A stretch of DNA of 64,000 nt, from positions 434,001 through 498,000 of the forward strand of contig NZ_CP009459.1 of assembly GCF_000758325.1 (NCBI RefSeq), in the 5' to 3' direction. Within the stretch, counting starts at the first letter, position 1; the number at the start of each line of letters is the position of its first letter. Source of the stretch: Cedecea neteri. Its GTDB lineage: Bacteria > Pseudomonadota > Gammaproteobacteria > Enterobacterales > Enterobacteriaceae. The notes below the pieces were generated by a model that was not told the origin of the DNA, made no database searches, and worked only from the letters and a program-made list of their open reading frames with translations. The position numbers were made by a program, and so were the translations under genes. Of this stretch, positions 1 to 8,180 are shown in pieces.

Positions 1-236
1 TGGCGGGGATTTCCGGCCTCAGCAATCGCCGTTTCCAGTTCTTTAACTGGCTAAGCGGCCTGCTGTGGGTGGGCGTTGTGATTAGCCTTGGCTACGCGCT
101 CAGCATGATCCCCTTTGTTAAGCGCCATGAAGATCAGGTGATGACCTTCCTGATGATTTTGCCGGTTGCTCTGCTGATTGTGGGCCTGGTCGGCACGGTG
201 TTTGTGGTACTGAAAAAAAAGGTTAGCGCCGCGTAA
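1..236 (+). CDS. yghB: YghB, DedA-family inner membrane protein (3' end only)
   Basis: This is the last 77 codons of a gene that begins before the window. The reading frame starts at base 3 and stops at 234-236. The translated piece has two hydrophobic helices separated by a short charged loop (VKRHEDQ) and ends in a basic tail (LKKKVSAA), which fits the C-terminus of DedA proteins. YghB and its paralog YqjA support proton-motive-force maintenance and cell division in E. coli. The call rests on this C-terminus and on synteny, since yghB directly precedes yqhC-yqhD-dkgA in E. coli. Confidence 0.8.
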   Translation, partial: AGISGLSNRRFQFFNWLSGLLWVGVVISLGYALSMIPFVKRHEDQVMTFLMILPVALLIVGLVGTVFVVLKKKVSAA

Positions 237-253
237 TCCCGCTTAATAAAGAA

Positions 254-290
254 AGAGCGGATAAGCCCGACTTATTCGCTCTCCGTTTTT
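254..290. terminator. Hairpin terminator between yghB and yqhC
   Basis: A 12-bp stem (AGAGCGGATAAG against CTTATTCGCTCT, one mismatch) with a 5-nt loop is followed by CCGTTTTT on the plus strand. It sits between convergent yghB and yqhC and most likely ends yghB transcription. Confidence 0.7.
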
Positions 291-296
291 GCCTCA

Positions 297-1184
297 TCAA
301 ATCACGCGCATCCGCGCCATATCTTCCCCCGGCGTCACGCCAAAATAGCGTTTAAACTCCCGACTAAACTGAGATGCGCTCTCGTAGCCCACGCGGATAG
401 CCGCCGCGCTTGCCTTCATACCGTCATGCAGCATTAACATTCTTGCCTTATGCAGGCGGTAAGTTTTCAAGTATTGCAGCGGCGAAGTGCTGGTCACCGA
501 CTTAAAATTATGATGGAAAGCCGAAACGCTCATGTTGGCCTCGGCTGCCAGCTGGTCCACCGACAAGTTTTCGGTGTACTGATTTTCAATCCGACGCAGC
601 ACCCGACTGATCAAGCTAAAATGGGTCTGACGGCTGACCAGCGCCAGTAGCGCCCCGCCGCTTGGCCCCGTCAAAACGTGATAAAGGATCTCGCGGATAA
701 TCTGCTTGCCCAGGACTCGGGCATCAAGAGGACGATCCAATACGTCCAGCAACCGCTCCGCTGCGCAAAGAATTTCTTCCGACAGTTCGGCAGAATTTAT
801 CCCGTCGGTACAGGACTGCGGACGGAAGAGATCGTCTTCGCCGATGTCCATCAGCAAATCCTGCAGTTGCTGGATATCCACTTTCACACGCATCCCGGCG
901 AGCGGTACGTCGGCCGTCGCAAAAGTTTCGCACTCGAAGGGCAAGGGCACCGTCAGAAGCAGGTATTCATTGACGTCATAGCGGAACACGCGGTCATTGA
1001 GGTAACCCGTTTTATGACCCGAAAAGAGAAAAACAATGCCCGGCTCGTACATGACCGGGGTACGAGCCATCGGTTTGGTGCCGTACATCAGCCGTACGCC
1101 ATCGAAAAAATTCTCTTTTTTTTCCTTTAAAATTAGCTGATTAATCTTTTCAGTCAGTTGCTGGCAGATAGCCTGGCTGCTCAT
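297..1184 (-). CDS. yqhC: YqhC, AraC-family activator of yqhD-dkgA
   Basis: A 295-residue AraC-type regulator. The N-terminal two thirds form an AraC_N-like sensor region, and the last about 100 residues hold two helix-turn-helix units. The second carries the typical sequence [19 protein letters not shown] before the final YFGVTP. In E. coli YqhC senses reactive aldehydes such as glyoxal and activates the divergent yqhD-dkgA genes. Here it is likewise divergent from yqhD with a 187-bp gap, which fits the same local activation. The length is close to the usual YqhC length, and nothing looks broken. Confidence 0.93.
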   Translation of the reverse strand: MSSQAICQQLTEKINQLILKEKKENFFDGVRLMYGTKPMARTPVMYEPGIVFLFSGHKTGYLNDRVFRYDVNEYLLLTVPLPFECETFATADVPLAGMRVKVDIQQLQDLLMDIGEDDLFRPQSCTDGINSAELSEEILCAAERLLDVLDRPLDARVLGKQIIREILYHVLTGPSGGALLALVSRQTHFSLISRVLRRIENQYTENLSVDQLAAEANMSVSAFHHNFKSVTSTSPLQYLKTYRLHKARMLMLHDGMKASAAAIRVGYESASQFSREFKRYFGVTPGEDMARMRVI

Positions 1185-1371
1185 TTATTACGTCTCCACG
1201 GCGCGTTTCATCCGGCTTACAGTGTGCGATGGATTTTGCAATTTCTCCAGTCGTTTGGAGAAACAGGCAAGACAAAGGCAGGAATATGCATTGAGAGAGA
1301 CAGAGTGGCGGACCACAATAAGCGCCATCAGATTTAGCAATGTGACTCATCTAACGAACGGGAAACCCATC

Positions 1372-2535
1372 ATGAATAACTTCAATCTTCATACCCCAAC
1401 CCGCATCCTGTTTGGTAAAGGCTCCCTGGCAGAACTGCGTGACCAGATCCCAGCGGACGCTCGCGTACTGATCACCTACGGCGGCGGCAGCGTGATTAAA
1501 ACTGGCGTACTGGACCAGGTGAAAGACGCGCTGAAAGGCCTGGACGTGCTGGAGTTTGGCGGCATCGAACCTAACCCGTCTTACGAAACGCTGATGAAAG
1601 CCGTGGAAATCGCGCGTAAAGAAAACGTGACTTTCCTGCTGGCAGTCGGCGGTGGCTCCGTGCTCGACGGCACCAAATTCATCGCCGCTGCGGCGCATTA
1701 TCCGCAAGATATCGATCCGTGGAACATTCTGCTGACCCGCGGTAACGACGTGAAAAGCGCGATCCCGATGGGTTCAGTGCTGACGCTGCCTGCAACCGGC
1801 TCCGAGTCCAACAAAGGCGCAGTAGTTTCCCGCCGCTCTACCGGCGACAAACAGGCGTTTATGTCTGACTTCGTACAGCCTGTCTTTGCGGTTCTGGATC
1901 CGGTTTACACCTACACCCTGCCACCTAAACAGGTTGCTAACGGCGTGGTGGATGCCTTTGTTCATACTATCGAGCAGTACCTGACTTACCCGGTTAACGC
2001 CAAAGTTCAGGATCGTTTTGCGGAAGGCATTCTGCTGACGCTTATCGAAGACGGCCCGAAAGCGCTGAAAGATCCGGAAAACTATGACGTGCGTGCGAAC
2101 GTGATGTGGGCTGCAACGATGGCGCTGAATGGCCTGATCGGGGCTGGCGTGCCGCAGGACTGGGCGACCCATATGCTGGGCCACGAACTGACCGCAATGC
2201 ACGGTCTGGATCACGCCCAAACGCTGGCGGTGGTTCTGCCTTCTCTGATGAATGAAAAACGTAACGAGAAGCGCGCCAAACTGCTGCAATACGCAGAACG
2301 CGTCTGGAACATCACCTCCGGCAGCGAAGAAGAGCGTATTGATGCGGCTATCGAAGCGACCCGCAATTTCTTCGAGAAAATGGGTACTGCAACTCGCCTG
2401 TCCGCCTACGGCCTGGACGGCAGCTCCATCCCTGCTCTGCTGGTGAAACTGGAAGAAAAAGGGATGACTAAGCTGGGCGAACATCAGGACATCACGCTGG
2501 ACGTTAGCCGCCGCATTTACGAAGCCGCGCGCTAA
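1372..2535 (+). CDS. yqhD: YqhD, NADPH-dependent broad-specificity aldehyde reductase
   Basis: A 387-residue iron/zinc-type (group III) alcohol dehydrogenase of exactly the E. coli length. It has the nucleotide-binding GGGSVLDGTKF segment near residue 95. The metal-site motifs DAFVH and GHELTAMHGLDH follow further on. YqhD reduces lipid-derived and other short aldehydes with NADPH in the cytoplasm. The ATG at 1372 was chosen because it gives the family N-terminus MNNFNLHTPTRILFG; the open frame runs further upstream but that part has no family match. It lies divergent to yqhC and upstream of dkgA. Confidence 0.96.
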   Translation: MNNFNLHTPTRILFGKGSLAELRDQIPADARVLITYGGGSVIKTGVLDQVKDALKGLDVLEFGGIEPNPSYETLMKAVEIARKENVTFLLAVGGGSVLDGTKFIAAAAHYPQDIDPWNILLTRGNDVKSAIPMGSVLTLPATGSESNKGAVVSRRSTGDKQAFMSDFVQPVFAVLDPVYTYTLPPKQVANGVVDAFVHTIEQYLTYPVNAKVQDRFAEGILLTLIEDGPKALKDPENYDVRANVMWAATMALNGLIGAGVPQDWATHMLGHELTAMHGLDHAQTLAVVLPSLMNEKRNEKRAKLLQYAERVWNITSGSEEERIDAAIEATRNFFEKMGTATRLSAYGLDGSSIPALLVKLEEKGMTKLGEHQDITLDVSRRIYEAAR

Positions 2536-2593
2536 GAGAATCCAGGTTAACGATTTGATCGCCTGAGTTTCGACTAGACTTAATACAAAACTT

Positions 2594-2617
2594 ACACCGG
2601 GCTTGCCCGGTGTTTTT
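2594..2617 (+). terminator. Intercistronic terminator/attenuator between yqhD and dkgA
   Basis: A perfect 8-bp stem (ACACCGGG, loop CTTG, CCCGGTGT) is followed by TTTT. It lies 59 bp after yqhD and 21 bp before dkgA, so it probably lowers dkgA expression from the yqhD promoter rather than fully separating the genes. Confidence 0.65.
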
Positions 2618-2638
2618 CGCACTATTAAGGAGGTACGC

Positions 2639-3466
2639 ATGACTCATCCAACCTTAATCAAGCTCCAGGATGGCAACGTAATGCCGCAGCTTGGGCTCGG
2701 TGTCTGGCAGGCCAGCAACGACCAGGTCAGGACAGCCATTGAGAAAGCCCTGGAAGTGGGATATCGCTCCATTGATACCGCCGCCGCCTACAAAAACGAG
2801 GATGGCGTAGGTGCCGCGCTGAAAAGCGCGGGCATTGCGCGTGACGACCTGTTTATTACCACCAAGCTCTGGAACAGCGACCAGCAGCGTCCACGCCAGG
2901 CGCTGGAAGATAGCCTTGAGAAACTGCAGCTCGATTATGTCGATCTTTATCTGCTGCACTGGCCGGTGCCGAGTAAAGATCACTATCTAGAAGCCTGGAA
3001 AGGGCTGATTGAGCTGCAAAAAGAGGGGCTGGTGAAGAGTATCGGGGTATGTAACTTCAATCTTAATCACCTCCAGCGGCTGATCGACGAAACCGGCGTT
3101 AGCCCGGTGATCAATCAGATTGAGCTGCACCCTCTGTTGCAACAACGTTCGCTCCACGCCTGGAACGCGACCCACAAAATCCAGACGGAGTCCTGGAGCC
3201 CGCTGGCACAGGGTGGTGAAGGCGTATTTGATCAGAAAATCATTCGTGATTTAGCGGACAAATACGGAAAAACCCCGGCCCAGGTAGTGATTCGCTGGCA
3301 CCTCGATAGCGGACTGGTGGTTATCCCTAAATCGGTCACGCCTGCCCGTATTGCTGAAAACTTTGACGTGTTCGACTTCCGCCTGGACAAAGAAGAGCTG
3401 GCTGAAATCGCGAAGCTCGACAGCGGCAAACGCCTTGGGCCAGACCCGGACGTGTTTGTCGGCTAA
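2639..3466 (+). CDS. dkgA: DkgA, 2,5-diketo-D-gluconate reductase A (aldo-keto reductase)
   Basis: A 275-residue aldo-keto reductase, the same length as E. coli DkgA (YqhE). The catalytic tetrad is visible as Asp and Tyr in DTAAAYKNED, Lys in TTKLWN and His in LLHWPVP. The C-terminal NADPH-binding segment IPKSVTPARIAEN is present. It reduces 2,5-diketo-D-gluconate, methylglyoxal and beta-keto esters using NADPH. The ATG at 2639 has a strong ribosome-binding site (TAAGGAGGT). It follows yqhD and is expected to share YqhC control. Confidence 0.96.
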   Translation: MTHPTLIKLQDGNVMPQLGLGVWQASNDQVRTAIEKALEVGYRSIDTAAAYKNEDGVGAALKSAGIARDDLFITTKLWNSDQQRPRQALEDSLEKLQLDYVDLYLLHWPVPSKDHYLEAWKGLIELQKEGLVKSIGVCNFNLNHLQRLIDETGVSPVINQIELHPLLQQRSLHAWNATHKIQTESWSPLAQGGEGVFDQKIIRDLADKYGKTPAQVVIRWHLDSGLVVIPKSVTPARIAENFDVFDFRLDKEELAEIAKLDSGKRLGPDPDVFVG

Positions 3467-3490
3467 ATCCGGCTTCTCTTTTCCCTCCCA

Positions 3491-3526
3491 AACCACCTTC
3501 GCCTTAACCCGCCGGGTGGTTTTTTA
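3491..3526 (+). terminator. Terminator after dkgA
   Basis: A 7-bp stem (AACCACC against GGTGGTT) with a 17-nt loop is followed by a run of T residues, 25 bp after the dkgA stop. Confidence 0.6.
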
Positions 3527-3684
3527 TTTCCTGCACACCCCCTGCCCCAGCGCTTTCTACGTGTAACACATCCGTTTGATCATCGCGTGAATTTTCATGG
3601 CGTTCATTATTTGTTCTTTTAGCCGTAATCAAAAAGTCACACAACACCACGATAAATAGGGCCAGCTTCGCTAACTCATTTGGA

Positions 3685-4533
3685 ATGGTTATGAACAGAT
3701 CCCTTGCCGTAGTTATCAACTCTGACCTGGAGTCGCTGCCGCAGTTTGCGCCTGCGCCAGGGCGTAAAGTCCTGAGCGTTAAGAGCCTGAGTAAAGCCTA
3801 TAACGCACACCAGACCGTGCTGCATGACATTAACTTCGACCTGCATGCCGGTGAGCTGGTGGGCGTGATTGGCCGTTCAGGCGCGGGGAAATCCACGCTG
3901 CTGCATATTCTTAACGGTACGCATTCTGCCACGTCGGGCGAGATCCTCAGCTTTCCGGAAGTCGGGATGCCGCACGATGTGTCTAAACTCAGCGGTCGCG
4001 CCCTGAACCAATGGCGCACCGAATGCGGCATGATTTTCCAGGACTTCTGCCTGGTGCCAAGACTGGACGTGCTGACCAACGTCCTGCTGGGTCGCCTGAG
4101 CCAGACCTCCACGCTGAAATCCCTGTTTAAGGTTTTCCCTGAGGCAGACCGCGCCCGTGCGATTTCGCTTCTGGAGTGGATGAACATGCTGCCCCACGCC
4201 CTGCAACGCGCCGAGAACCTTTCCGGCGGCCAGATGCAGCGCGTCGCCATTTGCCGCGCGCTGATGCAAAACCCAAGCATTTTGCTGGCCGATGAGCCGG
4301 TGGCATCACTCGACCCGAAAAATACCCAACGCATCATGAAAGTGCTGCGTGAAGTGTGTGAGCAAGGCATCAGCGTGATGGTGAACCTGCATTCCATCGA
4401 GCTGGTGAAAGAGTACTGCACCCGCGTTATCGGGGTTGCAAAAGGAAATATCGTGTTTGACGGTCATCCGTCGATGTTAACGGACGACGTGCTGCATCTC
4501 TTGTACGGCGATGAAATCAATCAAGTGCATTAA
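3685..4533 (+). CDS. phnC: PhnC-type ATPase of a phosphonate/phosphite ABC importer
   Basis: A 282-residue ABC ATPase. It has Walker [10 protein letters not shown] at about residues 63-71, signature LSGGQMQR, Walker B ILLADEP and the H-loop VNLHS. The overall sequence fits the PhnC subfamily, which powers uptake of phosphonates, phosphite or phosphate esters. It is the first gene of phnC-phnD-phnE1-phnE2. Two in-frame ATGs lie at 3685 and 3691 and neither has a clear ribosome-binding site. No C-P lyase genes are nearby, so the substrate is not known. The unit is inserted between dkgA and ygiQ, where E. coli has yqhG and yqhH. Confidence 0.88.
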   Translation: MVMNRSLAVVINSDLESLPQFAPAPGRKVLSVKSLSKAYNAHQTVLHDINFDLHAGELVGVIGRSGAGKSTLLHILNGTHSATSGEILSFPEVGMPHDVSKLSGRALNQWRTECGMIFQDFCLVPRLDVLTNVLLGRLSQTSTLKSLFKVFPEADRARAISLLEWMNMLPHALQRAENLSGGQMQRVAICRALMQNPSILLADEPVASLDPKNTQRIMKVLREVCEQGISVMVNLHSIELVKEYCTRVIGVAKGNIVFDGHPSMLTDDVLHLLYGDEINQVH

Positions 4534-4562
4534 TTCTCTCTCCAATTGATACAACACAGGCA

Positions 4563-5510
4563 ATGATAATGAAAAAGCAACTGACTGGCGCATTACGTTT
4601 ATCTGCAGTGATTACTGGCCTTGTGATTGCAGGCCACGCTATGGCTGCTGACCAGCCGCGCGAACTGAACCTCGGGATCCTCGGCGGGCAGAATGCGACC
4701 CAGCAAATTGGTGATAACCAGTGTGTGAAGCAGTTCATGGACAAAGAACTGAATGTCGACACTAAACTGCGTAACTCTTCTGACTACTCTGGCGTTATTC
4801 AGGGCCTGATCGGCGGTAAAGTCGACCTGGTGCTGAGCATGTCTCCTTCTTCCTACGCTTCGGTGTACATGAACGACCCGAAAGCGGTAGATATCGTTGG
4901 CATCGCAGTTGACGATAAAGACCAGTCTCGCGGTTACCACTCCGTGGTGATCGTGAAAGCCGACAGCCCGTACAAAACCATCGAAGACCTGAAAGGCAAA
5001 TCCTTCGGCTTCGCGGATCCTGACTCCACCTCTGGCTACCTGATCCCTAACCACGAGTTCAAACAGAAACTCGGCGGTACCGCGGACAACAAATACAACA
5101 ACTTCTTCTCTAGCGTCACCTTCTCCGGCGGCCACGAGCAGGACATCCTGGGCGTACTGAACGGCCAGTTTGCTGGCGCGGTGACCTGGGCTTCCATGGT
5201 TGGCGACTATAACGACGGCTACACCGCCGGGGCGTTTAACCGCCTGATCCGTATGGATCACCCTGACCTGATGAAGCAGATCCGCATCATCTGGACTTCG
5301 CCACTGATCCCGAACGGCCCGATCCTGGTCAGCAACAAGCTGCCTGCTGACTTCAAGGCCAAAGTGGTAGATGCAGTGAAGAAGCTGGATAAAGAAGATC
5401 ACGGCTGCTTCGTGAAGGCGATGGGCGGCACCCAGCACATCGGCCCGGCGTCAGTGGCTGACTTCCAGCAGATCATCGACATGAAGCGTGAGCTGGTTAG
5501 CGCTCGCTGA
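4563..5510 (+). CDS. phnD: PhnD-type periplasmic phosphonate-binding protein
   Basis: A 315-residue substrate-binding protein with a clear Sec signal peptide ending near HAMA-ADQ (about residue 29). It has the PhnD-family features: a DYSGVIQGL segment, DPDSTSGYL at the ligand-binding hinge, and WTSPLIPNGP. In this family the DSTSG serines and the DYSG tyrosine contact the phosphonate or phosphite head. The start may be ATG 4563 or ATG 4569. It lies 29 bp after phnC and is followed by a terminator-like hairpin, as is usual for abundant binding proteins. Whether the ligand is phosphite, an aminophosphonate or a phosphate ester cannot be told from sequence. Confidence 0.87.
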   Translation: MIMKKQLTGALRLSAVITGLVIAGHAMAADQPRELNLGILGGQNATQQIGDNQCVKQFMDKELNVDTKLRNSSDYSGVIQGLIGGKVDLVLSMSPSSYASVYMNDPKAVDIVGIAVDDKDQSRGYHSVVIVKADSPYKTIEDLKGKSFGFADPDSTSGYLIPNHEFKQKLGGTADNKYNNFFSSVTFSGGHEQDILGVLNGQFAGAVTWASMVGDYNDGYTAGAFNRLIRMDHPDLMKQIRIIWTSPLIPNGPILVSNKLPADFKAKVVDAVKKLDKEDHGCFVKAMGGTQHIGPASVADFQQIIDMKRELVSAR

Positions 5511-5533
5511 TTGACGCCCACCGCATAAAAATC

Positions 5534-5564
5534 GCACCCCGGCGGCCTGCCAGGGTGCTTTTTT
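5534..5564 (+). terminator. Attenuator between phnD and phnE1
   Basis: GCACCC pairs with GGGTGC and an inner GGC/GCC pair extends the stem; TTTTTTA follows. This would give higher levels of the binding protein than of the permeases downstream. Confidence 0.7.
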
Positions 5565-5611
5565 ATCAGGACGGGGCAACCCGTCACCGGAAACAAACCG
5601 GATAATAAGTG

Positions 5612-6481
5612 ATGATGTTGAATACGGAATTTGAGCGTTACTATCACCAGGTCAGAATGCGCCAGAAGCGCGACACCCTGATTTGGTCCCTGCTGCTGGT
5701 AGGCCTGTATCTTACTGCCGGTCATATCGCTGAGTTCAGCCTGACCACCATCTGGCAATCGCTGCCAAACTTCCTCGACTACATGTTCGAAACCCTGCCG
5801 ACCCTGCACCTCCCGGTTCTTCTGGCCGACGTCCACACCAAAGGCTCGCTGGCCTACTGGGGATACCGTCTGCCGATTCAGCTGCCGCTGATTTGGGAAA
5901 CGCTGCAGCTGGCGCTGGCTTCAACGCTGATTTCGACCTGTATTGCTGCCGTGCTGGCATTTTTGGCCGCTGGTAATACATGGACGCCCCCTGCCGTGCG
6001 CTTCGGCGTTCGTGCTTCGGTGGCGTTTCTGAGAACCATGCCGGAGCTGGCATGGGCGGTAATGTTCGTGATGGCCTTCGGTATCGGCGCTATTCCGGGG
6101 TTTCTGGCGCTAGCCCTGCACACCATTGGCAGCCTGACCAAACTGTTCTATGAAGCCATCGAAAGCGCATCCGACAAACCGGTACGCGGCCTGGTGGCCT
6201 GCGGTGCTACGCCACTTCAGCGCGTACGCTTCGCCCTGTGGCCGCAGGTGAAACCGATCTTCCTGTCCTACAGCTTTATGCGCTTCGAGATTAACTTCCG
6301 TTCCTCCACCATTCTCGGCCTCGTTGGCGCGGGCGGGATCGGCCAGGAGCTGATGACCAACATTAAACTCGACCGTTACGATCAGGTCAGCATCACGCTG
6401 CTGCTGATTATCGTGGTGGTTTCCATCCTCGATGTCCTGTCCGGCAGGCTGCGCCGCTGGGTTCTGGAGGGGAAAAAATGA
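5612..6481 (+). CDS. phnE: PhnE-type permease 1
   Basis: A 289-residue inner-membrane permease with about six hydrophobic helices and a BPD-type EAA region (ACGATPLQRVRFALWPQ) near residue 200. The PhnE signature RSSTILGLVGAGGIG follows. It pairs with the next gene as a two-permease PhnE1/PhnE2 system. The codons GTG-ATG-ATG at 5609-5617 are all possible starts and none has a strong ribosome-binding site. The stop overlaps the phnE2 start by 4 bp (ATGA), which suggests translational coupling. Confidence 0.85.
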   Translation: MMLNTEFERYYHQVRMRQKRDTLIWSLLLVGLYLTAGHIAEFSLTTIWQSLPNFLDYMFETLPTLHLPVLLADVHTKGSLAYWGYRLPIQLPLIWETLQLALASTLISTCIAAVLAFLAAGNTWTPPAVRFGVRASVAFLRTMPELAWAVMFVMAFGIGAIPGFLALALHTIGSLTKLFYEAIESASDKPVRGLVACGATPLQRVRFALWPQVKPIFLSYSFMRFEINFRSSTILGLVGAGGIGQELMTNIKLDRYDQVSITLLLIIVVVSILDVLSGRLRRWVLEGKK

Positions 6482-7359
6482 GCATTTCACAGGCAACACC
6501 GGATCTCGCTAAAAGCCGCGAGCAGCACCGTGAACTTTACCGGATGCAGGGGCGCTATCTGCGCCACATCGGGCTGCTGGCCGCCGCTATCCTCGGCTAC
6601 TACGTTTGGTTTTTCTTCACTTTTGGCATCGACTCCGGGCAAATCCTGACTGGCATAGCTCAGCTCGGGCGCTACTTCCTGCGCATGTTTGTCTGGCATG
6701 ACTTTGTTAACTGGCCGTTCGCCTATTACTTCTCGCAAATCGCCATCACGCTCGCCATTGTTTTTGCCGGGACGCTGACCGCCACGGTGCTGGCGCTGTT
6801 GCTGTCGTTCTTTGCCGCCCGAAATATCATGCAGGGCCCGGTAGCACGCATAGTCGCGCTGCTGGTTCGCCGCCTGTTTGACCTGCTGCGCGGCGTGGAT
6901 ATGGCGATTTGGGGGCTAATATTTGTACGAGCCGTGGGGCTTGGCCCGCTGGCAGGTGTGCTGGCAATTATCATGCAGGATACCGGCTTACTGGGCAGGC
7001 TGTACGCCGAGGGGCACGAAGCGGTAGAACGCTCCCCGAGCCGGGGATTAACCGCCGTGGGTGCGGCGGGAATTCAGAAGCACCGCTTCGGGATCTTCAC
7101 CCAGTCATTCCCGGCGTTTCTCTCCCTCAGCCTGTATCAGATTGAGTCCAACACCCGTTCAGCGGCGGTGCTGGGCTTTGTCGGCGCAGGCGGTGTCGGC
7201 CTGGTTTATGCCGAGAACATGCGGTTGTGGAACTGGGACGTGGTGATGTTTATCACCCTGATTCTGGTCTGCGTGGTCATGGCGATGGATGCTATTTCGG
7301 CCTGGCTGCGCCGCCGTTATATCACCGGGAAGCCGGTGCCGCTGTATTCTCCGCAATAA
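6478..7359 (+). CDS. phnE: PhnE-type permease 2
   Basis: A 293-residue second permease of the phosphonate-type importer. It carries the matching family motif RSAAVLGFVGAGGVG and the EAA-like loop VGAAGIQKHRFGIF. A long hydrophilic N-terminus of about 35 residues precedes the first membrane segment. It starts inside the end of phnE1. A convergent hairpin separates it from the HAD phosphatase gene. Confidence 0.85.
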   Translation: MSISQATPDLAKSREQHRELYRMQGRYLRHIGLLAAAILGYYVWFFFTFGIDSGQILTGIAQLGRYFLRMFVWHDFVNWPFAYYFSQIAITLAIVFAGTLTATVLALLLSFFAARNIMQGPVARIVALLVRRLFDLLRGVDMAIWGLIFVRAVGLGPLAGVLAIIMQDTGLLGRLYAEGHEAVERSPSRGLTAVGAAGIQKHRFGIFTQSFPAFLSLSLYQIESNTRSAAVLGFVGAGGVGLVYAENMRLWNWDVVMFITLILVCVVMAMDAISAWLRRRYITGKPVPLYSPQ

Positions 7360-7366
7360 CACCTTA

Positions 7367-7398
7367 AACGGGGCACGGTTCTCGCCATGCCCCGGTTT
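7367..7398. terminator. Convergent hairpin between phnE2 and the HAD gene
   Basis: A 7-bp stem (CGGGGCA against TGCCCCG) with a 12-nt loop is followed by GTTT on the plus strand. It fills almost the whole 41-bp gap between the two convergent genes. Confidence 0.5.
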
Positions 7399-7400
7399 CG

Positions 7401-8069
7401 CTATAAAGCCCAGCTCAGCGTTTGCCAGCCATAGCGAGCGCCCTGCGCCGCAAGTTTCTGACATGGATTTACCATCAGCACTTTATCGGCCTCAAGGCAG
7501 AGCGGTAGGTCGTTGATAGAGTCGGTATAAAACGTCAGCTCTCCGCTGTATTCCGAGTTCACCGCCAGCCACTCCTTCAGACGGGTGATTTTACCTGCCT
7601 GATAGCTCGGCACGCCGCTTATCACGCTGGTGTAGGCATTATTGCCGGTCACCAGGTCGATACCGATGGCGTGTTCAATGCCCAGCCGCGGCGCAATGGC
7701 CTTTACCAGCAGGCTGACTGACGCGGAGATAATCATCATCTGCTGGCCCTGAGCGTGCAGTTGCTCAATCAGGCGCTTCGCTTCCGGGTAAACCAGCGGC
7801 AGAACATCAGTTTCTACGCAGCGGGCCACCAGCGTATCGACATCGGCAATCGTCATGCCGGCCAGCGGTGCCAGCGTGACGCCAACGTATTCGTGAATAT
7901 TCATTTCACCACGCTGGTAATCGAGCATCAGCTTGTGCTCTTTGGCCAGATAATCGGGATCTTTTATCAGTCCTTCGCGGGAAAGGAAGCGGCTCCAGAG
8001 GGTGCTGCAATCGGCGTCTATCAGGGTATGGTCGAGGTCAAAAACGTACAGCGGGTTAGACATGTTCAT
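7401..8069 (-). CDS. HAD-IB family phosphatase, SerB-like
   Basis: A 222-residue HAD hydrolase. Motif I is DLDHTLID, with the nucleophile and acid Asp near residues 11 and 13. Motif II is IISAS, and motif IV is YTDSINDLPL. The subclass IB cap between motifs I and II is typical of phosphoserine-phosphatase relatives. It is convergent with phnCDEE and absent from the E. coli locus, so it probably arrived with the transporter and may dephosphorylate the imported compound. That link is inferred. Two possible starts, at 8069 and 8063, follow a GAAATGAG sequence. Confidence 0.8.
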   Translation of the reverse strand: MNMSNPLYVFDLDHTLIDADCSTLWSRFLSREGLIKDPDYLAKEHKLMLDYQRGEMNIHEYVGVTLAPLAGMTIADVDTLVARCVETDVLPLVYPEAKRLIEQLHAQGQQMMIISASVSLLVKAIAPRLGIEHAIGIDLVTGNNAYTSVISGVPSYQAGKITRLKEWLAVNSEYSGELTFYTDSINDLPLCLEADKVLMVNPCQKLAAQGARYGWQTLSWAL

Positions 8070-8180
8070 TTCTCATTTCAGCAAAGAGGCCGCCGGGCAG
8101 CTTAACACCAGACCCGGCGGACAGGAGTTCCCACTTCTCTTTGTCGCAGAAAAAAATGACAGCGGCATGAAAGCACGCCG

